Source: Acidithiobacillus sp. HP-2 | GTDB taxonomy: Bacteria > Pseudomonadota > Gammaproteobacteria > Acidithiobacillales > Acidithiobacillaceae | Direction of reading: 5' to 3' | Assembly (NCBI RefSeq): GCF_015100155.1 | Contig: NZ_JACKZA010000003.1 | Span: forward strand, 1 to 64,000 | Length of the DNA: 64,000 bases | Notes under the pieces: model-generated | Database searches by the model: none | Seen by the model: only the letters and a program-made list of their open reading frames with translations | Told to the model about the DNA's origin: nothing | Part shown: positions 8,104-15,867 of the stretch, in pieces | Layout of the letters: each line of letters starts with the position of its first letter | How positions within the stretch are numbered: the first letter of the stretch is position 1 | Program-made: the position numbers and the translations under genes

Positions 8104-9458
8104 TGGCGAATCGACCTGGCCCCTTGGCGTTGGTAGTGGATGACGAGCCCAGTATTGTTGAATTGTTACAGATTACTTTGCAGGGTATGGGGCTGCAGGT
8201 GTCTGGCGCAGGTTCTCTGGCAGAAGCGCATGTCCATCTATCCCATGATCTCCCCTCTCTGGTGCTGAGCGATTTACGCTTGCCAGATGGTTCAGGCATT
8301 GATCTGGTGCGACATTTGCACAATGCCTATCCACACATTCCAGTGGCCGTCATTACGGCTTATTCATCAGCGGATGGCGCTGTAGAGGCCATGCAGGCAG
8401 GGGCTTTTGACTATATGTCCAAGCCCATTGAGTTGGCGCGCCTGCGCCAGTTGGTGACCCAGGCGCTCAAGCTGAATCATCCCCGGGGCGTGGAGCAGGA
8501 TGCGACGAACCGGCTGATCGGTCAGTCTTTCGTAATGCAGCAATTAAGAGCAGATATTCGCAAACTGGCCCGTAGTAATGCGCCTGTTCATATTACGGGC
8601 GAATCGGGAACCGGCAAGGAGCTGGCTGCCAGGGCTATTCATGATTCCAGCCTGCGTCATGACAAGCCTTTTGTGGCGGTGAATTGTGGGGCTATTCCGG
8701 AAGGGCTGATTGAGAGCGAATTATTTGGTGCCGAAAAGGGCGCCTATTCTGGTGCAACCCAGTCCCGCCAGGGGCTTTTCCAGACGGCTAACGGAGGCAC
8801 GCTTTTTCTGGACGAAATTGCTGAGTTGCCCATGTTGATGCAGGTCAAGTTGCTGCGTGCCATTCAGGAGCGGGTGATCAGGCCGCTGGGTGGAGCGCGC
8901 GAAATTTCTTTGGATCTGCGGTTTATTTCGGCGACGCATCGCGACCTTGGCGCGATGGTGGAGGCTGGGAGCTTTCGTCAAGACCTTCTATATCGGCTGA
9001 ATGTGGTGCAGTTACACATGCCGCCATTGCGGCAACGACTGGAAGATGTTCCCCAGCTGGTTGAGGCGATTCTTCAGCGCATCAATGGGCCAGGAGATCA
9101 TGGTCAAGCCGTTTTGGCGGAAGATGTGCTGGAAAAGCTGCAGGAGTATGATTTTCCGGGTAATGTGCGCGAACTGGAGAATTTGCTGGAGCGTAGTCTG
9201 GTATTTCCGGACAAGAATATTCTTGAAAATGGAAATCACGTTGCTCCGAACCAAAATGCGGACCGATGTTTTTCTCCTGTTGCCCCGAAAACAGAATCCG
9301 GGGTTGCCCGTACCCTGGATAGTGCCGAAGCCGATTTGCTCCGATCCGTGCTTGCAGAGTTTTCGGGAGACCCGGTGGCAGCGGCGACACGACTGGGTAT
9401 TTGTCCACAATCTTTTGCACTCAGATTGACCCGTGCCGTGACTGGGAGGGGGAGGTGA
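8103..9458 (+). CDS. pilR: Sigma-54-dependent response regulator PilR
   Basis: This NtrC-type activator has three parts. The receiver carries VVDDEPS, phospho-acceptor Asp near residue 56 in LSDLRLPDG, and a lysine in YMSKPI. The AAA+ domain has Walker A GESGTGKE near 165 and Walker B GGTLFLDEIAEL. The Fis-type C-terminus reads DPVAAATRLGICPQSFALRL. The sigma-54 contact loop, normally GAFTGA, is GAYSGA here (about 212). PilR relatives switch on pilA transcription with RNA polymerase-sigma54. The end overlaps pilD by 4 bases (GTGA). No pilA is in the window, so the target is elsewhere. Confidence 0.9.
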   Translation: MANRPGPLALVVDDEPSIVELLQITLQGMGLQVSGAGSLAEAHVHLSHDLPSLVLSDLRLPDGSGIDLVRHLHNAYPHIPVAVITAYSSADGAVEAMQAGAFDYMSKPIELARLRQLVTQALKLNHPRGVEQDATNRLIGQSFVMQQLRADIRKLARSNAPVHITGESGTGKELAARAIHDSSLRHDKPFVAVNCGAIPEGLIESELFGAEKGAYSGATQSRQGLFQTANGGTLFLDEIAELPMLMQVKLLRAIQERVIRPLGGAREISLDLRFISATHRDLGAMVEAGSFRQDLLYRLNVVQLHMPPLRQRLEDVPQLVEAILQRINGPGDHGQAVLAEDVLEKLQEYDFPGNVRELENLLERSLVFPDKNILENGNHVAPNQNADRCFSPVAPKTESGVARTLDSAEADLLRSVLAEFSGDPVAAATRLGICPQSFALRLTRAVTGRGR

Positions 9459-10255
9459 CGCCACTTTTTCCCGTTGCCGAATACGTATTTGTGGGACTGT
9501 TCGGGTTGCTGATTGGCAGTTTTCTCAATGTGGTCGTGCACCGCGTTCCCCGCCGGGAATCAATCATTCGGCCTTCTTCCCACTGCCCACAGTGTGGGCA
9601 TGTGCTCCGCGCCTGGGAGAATATTCCGGTGCTGAGCTGGTTATTGCTGCGCGGTCGCTGTCACGCTTGTGGTAGTTCCATCTCCTGGCGCTATCCGGCC
9701 TTGGAGTTGTTAACGGCGATATTCAGCGTAGTGGTTGCCTGGCAATGGGGATTCCGTTGGTCATTAATTCCTGCACTGCTTTTCACCTGGGCTTTGTTGG
9801 CGCTTACCCTGATTGATCTGGAAACTCAATTGCTCCCGGACCGCATTACCAAACCGGGTATGCTCCTCGGCCTGCTCATCAATGCTTCCGCTTTTTTGGG
9901 GTCGGGACTGGCCCTGACCACGCCATTGAATGCCCTCCTCGGTATTGTTCTGGGATACGGCAGCTTATGGTTGCTGGCGACCGTGTATTTGAAAATGACC
10001 GGACGGCATGGCATGGGTGGTGGTGACCTCAAGCTACTGGGTTTAATCGGAGCCTGGCTGGGTTGGCAGGCAGTATTTCTGACACTATTCATAGCGGCAA
10101 TAAGCGGAGGGCTGGTAGCCATTGTTTTCCTGCTGGGCGGGAAAGGGCGGGACTATGCCATTCCCTTCGGTCCCTATCTGGCTCTGGGAGGATGGCTCAT
10201 GCTGCTCTGGCCTGAGGAGATTGTGCATGCATATCTGCATTTGCTGGGAGCCTGA
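9455..10255 (+). CDS. pilD: Prepilin peptidase / N-methyltransferase PilD
   Basis: PilD is an inner-membrane aspartic protease that cleaves type IV prepilins and methylates the new N-terminus. The GTG at 9455 is chosen because it overlaps the pilR stop (GTGA) and follows GGGAGGGGGAG. The frame stays open upstream but only within pilR. The cytoplasmic domain carries two CxxC pairs (CPQC near residue 43 and CHAC). The two catalytic Asp motifs are LIDLETQLLPD and GMGGGDLKLLG (about 187). About seven to eight membrane helices are visible. Six bases separate it from coaE, the usual gammaproteobacterial pairing. Confidence 0.93.
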   Translation: MTPLFPVAEYVFVGLFGLLIGSFLNVVVHRVPRRESIIRPSSHCPQCGHVLRAWENIPVLSWLLLRGRCHACGSSISWRYPALELLTAIFSVVVAWQWGFRWSLIPALLFTWALLALTLIDLETQLLPDRITKPGMLLGLLINASAFLGSGLALTTPLNALLGIVLGYGSLWLLATVYLKMTGRHGMGGGDLKLLGLIGAWLGWQAVFLTLFIAAISGGLVAIVFLLGGKGRDYAIPFGPYLALGGWLMLLWPEEIVHAYLHLLGA

Positions 10256-10261
10256 TCCATC

Positions 10262-10870
10262 ATGCGCATAGGACTGACCGGCGGAGTTGCCAGCGGTAAA
10301 AGTACTGTGGCGGAGATGTTGGGGGCCTTGGGTGCGCATATTCTGGATGCGGATCTCATGGCCCGTGAGCTGGTTGAGCCGGGCCAGCCGGCCTACGCGG
10401 AGATTGTCCGGCACTGGGGGCCGCAATATTTGCTGGCGGATGGTCGTTTGGATCGGTCTTTGTTGCGGGAGCGGATTTTCAGTGATCCGGCCGCCAAAAA
10501 ATGGCTGGAGTCCCTGTTGCATCCCCAGATTCGCCAACTTTTTCTGGACCGCAGTCAAAGTCTGCAAAAGGACCAGCCCGAAGCGGCCATCGTCTGGGTA
10601 GTGCCGCTTCTTGTCGAAAACCATTATCAGGCGCTGCTGGATCAGGTTCTGGTTATTGATTGCCCAAGTTCTTTGCAAATTGAACGATTACAGTCGCGTC
10701 CCGGCTGGTCCAACACGCAAATTGAGGCTGTTCTGGCGGCGCAACTTCCGCGTGCCGAGCGCAATGCCGCTGCCGATTACGTCATTAACAATGAAAAAGA
10801 CGTGCAGGCTTTGCATGAAGCCGTTTTGGTTTACTGGGACACAGTTCATAAAGCCCGTGGATTTGCCTAG
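10262..10870 (+). CDS. coaE: Dephospho-CoA kinase
   Basis: CoaE performs the last step of coenzyme A synthesis, phosphorylating the 3'-OH of dephospho-CoA's ribose. The N-terminal P-loop is GLTGGVASGKSTVAEML. DADLMARELVEPG follows, and a lid region precedes DYVINNEKD near the C-terminus. The 202-residue length matches the family. The order pilD-coaE-zapD is conserved in gammaproteobacteria and related groups, which supports all three calls. Confidence 0.94.
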   Translation: MRIGLTGGVASGKSTVAEMLGALGAHILDADLMARELVEPGQPAYAEIVRHWGPQYLLADGRLDRSLLRERIFSDPAAKKWLESLLHPQIRQLFLDRSQSLQKDQPEAAIVWVVPLLVENHYQALLDQVLVIDCPSSLQIERLQSRPGWSNTQIEAVLAAQLPRAERNAAADYVINNEKDVQALHEAVLVYWDTVHKARGFA

Positions 10871-10965
10871 AAAAATTGCCTGTGGCAACCTGTCAGGCAA
10901 TGCCCGAAAATGGTGCATTAATTGCTGTCACTATGAACGGTTTTTACGGATAAAAAAGGACAGGC

Positions 10966-11712
10966 ATGGCAGTTTATGAGCATCCCCTCCACGAGCGCGC
11001 CCGATTGCTGTTGCGCATGGAGAGCGTTTTTGCGCAGGTGCAGCGCATTCATGAGGGAGATTTGCGTCAGGCATTGCGTTCATATAATGAACTGCTGGAT
11101 TTTTGCAGTCGACCTGAGTTGCGCCTGGATTTGATTCTGGAACTGGAGCGACTTGCGCAAAGCCTCAGTATCTGGTCCCAAAGTCCCGAGGTGGATGAGC
11201 GGCCCCTACAGGCCTGGCAGTTTCGCATCAATCAGCAACTCAAATTACTGCGCGAACATCGGGAAGCTTTTGGAGAGTTATTACGACATCAGGAAATCAT
11301 TCAGCTGGCGCGGGGTCGTATGGGGGTGGCTGGTGGTTTGGCAGACTGCGACTTACCCCTGTTGGCTTTTTGGAGTCAGCAGGCGCCGGAACGCGCGAAA
11401 ATGCTGCTTGGTGGCTGGGAGAAAGGGTTGGAATTATTGCAGCATAGTGTGGATTTGATTCTGGCTTTGCTGCGGGATTCCTGCGCATGGTCACTCGTGG
11501 ATGCTCAGGAAGGGCGCTATGGTTCTGCCCTTGATCCGCGTCGACCGCCCTCATTGATCCGTCTGGAAATTACCGATGATATGGATTGTTACCCCAAAAT
11601 CAGTGGAGGTATTCATCGTTTTCACATTCAGTGGTTGCAATGGTTGGACCAGGGTGCTGGCCGCGCGATAGAATCCACCATCACCTTCAGGCTGGGTCTG
11701 AGTGCCCTGTAG
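10966..11712 (+). CDS. zapD: Cell division protein ZapD (FtsZ bundling)
   Basis: ZapD (YacF, DUF1342) binds the C-terminal tail of FtsZ and bundles protofilaments at midcell. The start YEHPLHERARLLLRMESVF is typical of the family, as is LPLLAFWSQQAPERAKMLLGGW in the second half. No membrane segment is seen. The 248-residue length is normal. An AAAAAAGGACAGGC stretch supplies AGGA before the ATG. The gene follows coaE after a 95-base gap. The usual next gene, yacG, is absent and fbp follows instead. Confidence 0.88.
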   Translation: MAVYEHPLHERARLLLRMESVFAQVQRIHEGDLRQALRSYNELLDFCSRPELRLDLILELERLAQSLSIWSQSPEVDERPLQAWQFRINQQLKLLREHREAFGELLRHQEIIQLARGRMGVAGGLADCDLPLLAFWSQQAPERAKMLLGGWEKGLELLQHSVDLILALLRDSCAWSLVDAQEGRYGSALDPRRPPSLIRLEITDDMDCYPKISGGIHRFHIQWLQWLDQGAGRAIESTITFRLGLSAL

Positions 11713-11746
11713 ACAAATTTTCATTGCTTAATTAAAGGATCGGCGC

Positions 11747-12751
11747 ATGCATATTGGGACTACCCTGACACAATTCATTACGGAAGAAACACGACGGCAT
11801 CCTCAGGCCTCCGGAGACTTTGCTGCACTTTTGAATGATCTGGCAGTTTCCTGCAAGTTTATTGGTGCACAGGTTTATCGGGGTGCCCTGGTAGGTGCCC
11901 TGGGAAGTGCCGGGACTGACAATGTCCAGGGCGAAGTACAGAAAAAGCTCGATATTATTTCCAACGATGCCATTTTGCACGCCATGGACTGGACCGGGCA
12001 TCTCGCGGGTATGGCTTCCGAGGAAATGGATGATCCTTATTCCATTCCCAATAGTGTTCCCAGAGGTAAATACCTGCTTCTTTTTGATCCTCTGGATGGT
12101 TCCAGCAACACGGACGTTGGGATCAGCGTCGGAACGATTTTCAGCATTCTCAGAGCGCCAGTTGCGGGACGGGATGCCAGCCTGGAAGATTTCCTGCAGC
12201 CGGGCGTGGAGCAGGTGTGTGCCGGCTATGCCCTGTATGGGTCCAGTAACATGCTGGTTTACAGTACGGGGCATGGTGTCAATGGCTTCACTCTGGACCC
12301 GTCCATCGGCGAATACATTCTCACCCACAAGCAAATGACCATTCCGGAAGACACCAGTGAATATGCCATCAACATGAGCAATCATCGGCACTGGCAGAAA
12401 CCGGTACAACGTTATATTGATGAGCTGAACCAGGGTACAGAAGGTCCGCGCGGGCGGAATTTCAACATGCGCTGGGTGGGTTCCATGGTCGCGGATGTTC
12501 ACCGCATTCTTTGCCGGGGCGGAATTTTTCTGTATCCCTTTGACCTGAAAGACCCCAAAAAGCCCGGTAAACTCAGGTTGTTGTATGAAGCCAATCCCAT
12601 GTCCTACCTGGTGGAGCAGGCGGGTGGTGCAGCAAGTACCGGGACTGCACGGATTCTGGAAATACAGCCGGAGGGGCTGCATCAGCGGGTTCCCGTCATT
12701 CTGGGCGCGAAAAATGAAGTCGAACGGGTGCTCAGCTACCATCAGCACTGA
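11747..12751 (+). CDS. fbp: Fructose-1,6-bisphosphatase class 1
   Basis: The enzyme converts fructose 1,6-bisphosphate to fructose 6-phosphate in gluconeogenesis and the Calvin cycle. Metal and substrate residues lie in [20 protein letters not shown] near residue 113. [10 protein letters not shown] and [19 protein letters not shown] are also typical. The 334-residue length fits class 1. AAAGGATCGGCGC precedes the ATG. In a chemolithoautotroph this would serve CO2 fixation, but no other Calvin-cycle gene is in the window. A strong hairpin terminator follows. Confidence 0.94.
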   Translation: MHIGTTLTQFITEETRRHPQASGDFAALLNDLAVSCKFIGAQVYRGALVGALGSAGTDNVQGEVQKKLDIISNDAILHAMDWTGHLAGMASEEMDDPYSIPNSVPRGKYLLLFDPLDGSSNTDVGISVGTIFSILRAPVAGRDASLEDFLQPGVEQVCAGYALYGSSNMLVYSTGHGVNGFTLDPSIGEYILTHKQMTIPEDTSEYAINMSNHRHWQKPVQRYIDELNQGTEGPRGRNFNMRWVGSMVADVHRILCRGGIFLYPFDLKDPKKPGKLRLLYEANPMSYLVEQAGGAASTGTARILEIQPEGLHQRVPVILGAKNEVERVLSYHQH

Positions 12752-12769
12752 TTTTTTTCGGCCGAACTG

Positions 12770-12802
12770 AAAAAGCTCCCGATTTTGGTCGGGAGCTTTT
12801 TT
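12770..12802. terminator. Bidirectional intrinsic terminator between fbp and traT
   Basis: An 11-bp perfect stem, AAAGCTCCCGA (12772-12782) paired with TCGGGAGCTTT (12789-12799), encloses the loop TTTTGG. It continues into a T run on the plus strand and, read backwards, into TTTTTC on the minus strand. It sits between the convergent fbp and traT genes and can end transcription from both sides. Confidence 0.88.
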
Positions 12803-12840
12803 GCGAGTGGTCCAGAGCGTTCCGGACCTTTACCGGCGGG

Positions 12841-13587
12841 TTAGAGAATGCCGGACAGACTGTGCACTAATTGCCCCTGCAATGCGGGAACGGCGTCCTT
12901 GAAGTCCAGATTGACCTTGTTGGCTGTGGAAACAACACGGGTCCGGTAATACATCCAATGGTTGGTACCACTGATCTGCTGGGTGGTCGTGCTGCTGGTA
13001 CCCTGCTGCAAGCTGGAATTGGTCTGCTGGTTGACGGCCTGCTTGCTGCGTTCTGCCACCTGAACGTCAGTGATCATCGCGTAGGTCACATCCTTGACGA
13101 GGGAGTTGGCAATGAGCCCAATTCCTTCACCAACCAGTGCTCCCGCACCTGCGCCAGTCCAGCTCTGACCAATAACTGCTCCGGCGGCGGCCCCAAAAGC
13201 AGCACCACCAAAACCGTTGGTCAATGATTTTTGAGCGGCGGCTTCGGACATTTTGCCGACGGATAATACGTTAATCTGCAACATGTAATGTGCCTGATTG
13301 TAAGGAACGATGCGGTATCCCTGATTAGTCAGGTTGGCGTCAATTTCCTGCTCCAAAGCGGCAACGTTCAGGGTTTTATCCGAAGTATTCTTAAACTGTA
13401 CATAAACGGTCTGTTCGGAAGGTGGAACCGGATTCAGGAAAATGGTGTTGGACATTTTTGTCTGGACACTCAGGTCTTTATGTTCCAGAGCAACCTGGGT
13501 AGCGGCACAACCGGAAAGCGCGATGGCACTGGCAGCGGCGATGGTATAAGTAACAAGCCGAAGTTGTTGACGTGTGGCTAACTGCAT
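12841..13587 (-). CDS. traT: TraT-family outer-membrane lipoprotein
   Basis: TraT is the surface-exclusion and serum-resistance lipoprotein of F-like plasmids. The signal peptide ends in a lipobox (ALSGC, Cys27). The mature protein keeps the family landmarks: LSVQTKMSNTIFLNP, VYVQFKNTSDKTL, a Gly/Ala-rich hydrophobic stretch (FGGAAFGAAAGAVIGQSW), DVTYAMITDVQVAERSKQAV, LQQGTSS and YRTRVVSTANKVNLDF. The 248-residue length matches TraT. No transfer gene lies nearby, so this is a chromosomal homologue whose role is unknown. It could limit DNA uptake or phage, or protect the surface. The upstream region is very AT-rich. Confidence 0.88.
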   Translation of the reverse strand: MQLATRQQLRLVTYTIAAASAIALSGCAATQVALEHKDLSVQTKMSNTIFLNPVPPSEQTVYVQFKNTSDKTLNVAALEQEIDANLTNQGYRIVPYNQAHYMLQINVLSVGKMSEAAAQKSLTNGFGGAAFGAAAGAVIGQSWTGAGAGALVGEGIGLIANSLVKDVTYAMITDVQVAERSKQAVNQQTNSSLQQGTSSTTTQQISGTNHWMYYRTRVVSTANKVNLDFKDAVPALQGQLVHSLSGIL

Positions 13588-13899
13588 GGGTTCCTCCGAA
13601 CGTGAGTTATAAACCCCAAAATGGGGATGATCGTAAAGCGCATATTATGATTTCTATTTTAGAGATTACTGTAAAGGAGGCAAGAAATATTTACCATTCA
13701 ACTTTTAATCTGAGGTCATTTATAAATAAGAAAAAATATAAATTTAGAATTAAAAAATTTTAGTGAGTGTAATATATTTATCATCGATCAAGCTGGTGCT
13801 CAGAATAGCTTGAAGATTCGTAAAATTCAGCTATATAGTTCCTTTAGTGTTTAGTCTGGAAGATAGTCATCCAGACCCAGCGTGAATGGAGAGTGCAAC
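13588..13899. promoter_or_regulatory. AT-rich divergent intergenic region between traT and sspB
   Basis: This 312-base gap separates divergent traT and sspB. Bases about 13640-13860 are far more AT-rich than the flanks, with runs such as TTTATAAATAAGAAAAAATA and TTTAGAATTAAAAAATTTTA. Several -10-like boxes can be drawn on both strands, so no single promoter is convincing. A 63-codon frame crosses the traT start and is not credible. The region may hold UP elements or a nucleoid-protein site, or be imported DNA. Confidence 0.5.
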
Positions 13900-14319
13900 T
13901 TGTTGCCTGAAAGTGCCAAGCCTTATTTGCTGAATAGTGTTTATCAATGGTGTGTTGACCAGGGCCATACGCCATATATTCTGGTGGTGGTTGCCTATCC
14001 GGGGGTAGCGGTCCCCGGCGGTTATGAAAAGGACGGGCGCATGATTCTGGATATTTCCCCGAATGCCTGTCACAACCTCAGCATGGCCGATGGCTGGATC
14101 AGTTTTAATGCCCGCTTTGGTGGTGTGGCACGGACGGTGGACGTACCTATGGCGGCCGTGGCGGCCATTTATGCTGCAGAAACCCAGGAGGGTATGGGCT
14201 TTGCAGAACCGGATCTGCCTGATGCTCCACCGCCGGGATCCGACCCTGAAGATCGGGCAGGACGCAGTGCTGATGCTCAGGAAAAGCCGGAGAGACCCTC
14301 TTTGCGGGTCATCAAATGA
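13900..14319 (+). CDS. sspB: ClpXP protease specificity-enhancing factor SspB
   Basis: SspB delivers ssrA-tagged peptides to ClpXP. The compact N-terminal domain starts with SAKPYLLNSVYQWCVDQGHTP, followed by MILDISPNACHNLSMADGWISF and ARFGGVARTVDVPMAAVAAIYA. The C-terminus is Pro/Asp/Glu-rich and ends in LRVIK, the ClpX-binding tail typical of the family. I choose the TTG at 13900 with GGAGAG 6-11 bases upstream. An upstream GTG at 13882 lacks a site. The stop overlaps the next gene by 4 bases. Its usual partner sspA is about 28 kb away in this window. Confidence 0.87.
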   Translation: MLPESAKPYLLNSVYQWCVDQGHTPYILVVVAYPGVAVPGGYEKDGRMILDISPNACHNLSMADGWISFNARFGGVARTVDVPMAAVAAIYAAETQEGMGFAEPDLPDAPPPGSDPEDRAGRSADAQEKPERPSLRVIK

Positions 14320-14996
14320 AAATTCAGGCGGGTTTCTGTGGTCTGCTGTTGCTCCTGTGCGGGTCTGCAGCCGAGGCAAATATATACGCCTATACAGATA
14401 GCCACGGGGTCGTGCATCTGACCAATGTTCCGGCTGGAAACCGCGCGTATCACATGGTCATGCGCACCCCGAAAATGCCGGTAGCCACCGCCCGCGCCGA
14501 CTTCAACCGGATAGCCAAACAGCAATATCAGTCGCTGATTCACGCAGCGGCCAGTCATTACGGCGTGAGTCCCGCTTTGGTCAATGCCGTCATTTCTGCT
14601 GAATCCGGTTATAACGCCGGTGCGGTTTCACCCAAGGGAGCCATTGGTCTGATGCAGTTAATTCCGGCTACGGCGGCCCGTTTCGGGGTTTCCAACTCTT
14701 TCAGTCCGGCAGAAAACATCAATGGCGGTACCGCTTATCTGGCCCATCTGCTGCGTAAGTTCAGCGGTGACCTGAAACTGGCAGTAGCTGCCTACAATGC
14801 CGGTTCCGGTGCGGTTATTCAGGCGGGTTATCACATCCCTCCCCTTGCTGAAACCCAGGCTTATGTACCCCGGGTATTGGCTTATTACCAGCGCTATCTC
14901 GATGGCAGCAGCTCAGGCCCAAACCTGGGTGTCATTGGTCATGTGCCCACTCCGGTTTCAGCCTCTCCGCAGCTTATTCAGGTGTCCAGCCCGTAG
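14316..14996 (+). CDS. Periplasmic lytic transglycosylase (SLT domain)
   Basis: The 226-residue protein has a signal peptide (FCGLLLLLCGSAAEA) and a DUF4124-like start (IYAYTDSHGVVHLTNVPAG). A complete SLT fold follows with the catalytic Glu near residue 94 in VNAVISAESGYNAGAVSPKG, then AIGLMQLIPATAARFGV, AENINGGTAYLAHLL and LAVAAYNAGSGAV. Such enzymes cleave the MurNAc-GlcNAc bond of peptidoglycan with 1,6-anhydro product formation. The ATG overlaps the sspB stop (ATGA). The 3' end overlaps the convergent fis gene by 19 bases. Which pathway it serves is not clear. Confidence 0.88.
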   Translation: MKIQAGFCGLLLLLCGSAAEANIYAYTDSHGVVHLTNVPAGNRAYHMVMRTPKMPVATARADFNRIAKQQYQSLIHAAASHYGVSPALVNAVISAESGYNAGAVSPKGAIGLMQLIPATAARFGVSNSFSPAENINGGTAYLAHLLRKFSGDLKLAVAAYNAGSGAVIQAGYHIPPLAETQAYVPRVLAYYQRYLDGSSSGPNLGVIGHVPTPVSASPQLIQVSSP

Positions 14997-15220
14997 TTTT
15001 GCAGTTTTTTTCGCAAGGTATTGCGATTGATACCCAGCCATTGGGCAGCCGTACCCCGTTGTCCGTCACATTTCTTCAGGGTGTGTTCGAGCAGGGCACA
15101 TTCTACTTGTTCAATAACCTGAGTATGCAGGTTTTTTGGCGCTTCGCCCTGCAGATCGTCCAGGTAACGATCCACGATCATGACCACGCAGTCACTCAGA
15201 GTCATCGATTCTGTTGCCAT
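14978..15220 (-). CDS. fis: DNA-binding protein Fis
   Basis: Fis is a small nucleoid and growth-phase regulator. The 80-residue frame has the family's dimerisation helices (EAPKNLHTQVIEQVECALLE) and a C-terminal helix-turn-helix (QRGTAAQWLGINRNTLRKKL) ending in QNYGLDT. It is slightly shorter than E. coli Fis at the N-terminus. It is the last gene of the aroQ-accB-accC-prmA-DUF3426 row. Its end overlaps the convergent transglycosylase gene by 19 bases. Confidence 0.9.
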   Translation of the reverse strand: MATESMTLSDCVVMIVDRYLDDLQGEAPKNLHTQVIEQVECALLEHTLKKCDGQRGTAAQWLGINRNTLRKKLQNYGLDT

Positions 15221-15231
15221 GATCCTGCTCC

Positions 15232-15864
15232 TCAGGGTTGACTGAGAAGAGTGACCTGATAGCCTGCAGCGGCAATCAGTTTGGGACTCTTGATGGAGAA
15301 CTGAACGGGTGTATGGGATAAAAAACCGGATATGGTCTCTTCCGGCTTTGCCAGATATTCTTTTGGCGTGAATTGCAGATGGGCAATGGGTGCACCGTAA
15401 ACATTACTCAGAGTGACCTGGATGGCCGGGTATGCCTGTACGTGCCCCGCCAGATTCTCCATTTTTCCGGTAATTTCGGCCAGGTGATTATCCAGCGCCG
15501 TGACATGGCTATCGACAATGCGCATTTCCTTATTGGGTCCCGGCCAGGAAATCTGAGTACCTATTGCATTGGCACTATGGATCATGGCACGGCGGATGGG
15601 CGCACTATTGGCCGCATAACTGTAGACGCCCGTTGACCAGAGGATTTGTCCAATCAGCGCCAGGACCAGCAGGAAAATAATCAACAGGAGTAAATAACGG
15701 CCCAGACGCTGCCCCAGATGGGCACCAGCTGTGCTGGTTTCGTTGTCCAGGTCCACCTGGAAGACCTGCTGGCAGACGCCACACTTGACCTGATAATGAT
15801 GTTTTTGCAGGGCGTTATGATCAACGCCAAAAGTGGACTCGCAACGCGGGCAGGTTATTTCCAT
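15232..15864 (-). CDS. Zinc-ribbon membrane protein (MJ0042 / DUF3426)
   Basis: The protein begins with a zinc ribbon with two CxxC pairs (ITCPRCESTF and VKCGVCQQVF). A single membrane helix of hydrophobic residues (YLLLLIIFLLVLALIGQILW) follows, then a DUF3426 C-terminal domain with VTLSNVYGAPIAHLQFTPKE and a final GYQVTLLSQP. The function is unknown. The family lies between prmA and fis in many proteobacteria, as here (4 bases from prmA, 11 from fis). It is 210 residues. Confidence 0.8.
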   Translation of the reverse strand: MEITCPRCESTFGVDHNALQKHHYQVKCGVCQQVFQVDLDNETSTAGAHLGQRLGRYLLLLIIFLLVLALIGQILWSTGVYSYAANSAPIRRAMIHSANAIGTQISWPGPNKEMRIVDSHVTALDNHLAEITGKMENLAGHVQAYPAIQVTLSNVYGAPIAHLQFTPKEYLAKPEETISGFLSHTPVQFSIKSPKLIAAAGYQVTLLSQP

Positions 15865-15867
15865 GGT

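Noticed and set aside
9001-9464. Frames overlapping pilR on both strands
   Set aside because: Shadows of the regulator's C-terminal half; no ribosome site.
13572-13763. 63-codon frame in the AT-rich gap
   Set aside because: Starts inside traT antisense sequence, has low-complexity Lys/Ile content and no family resemblance.
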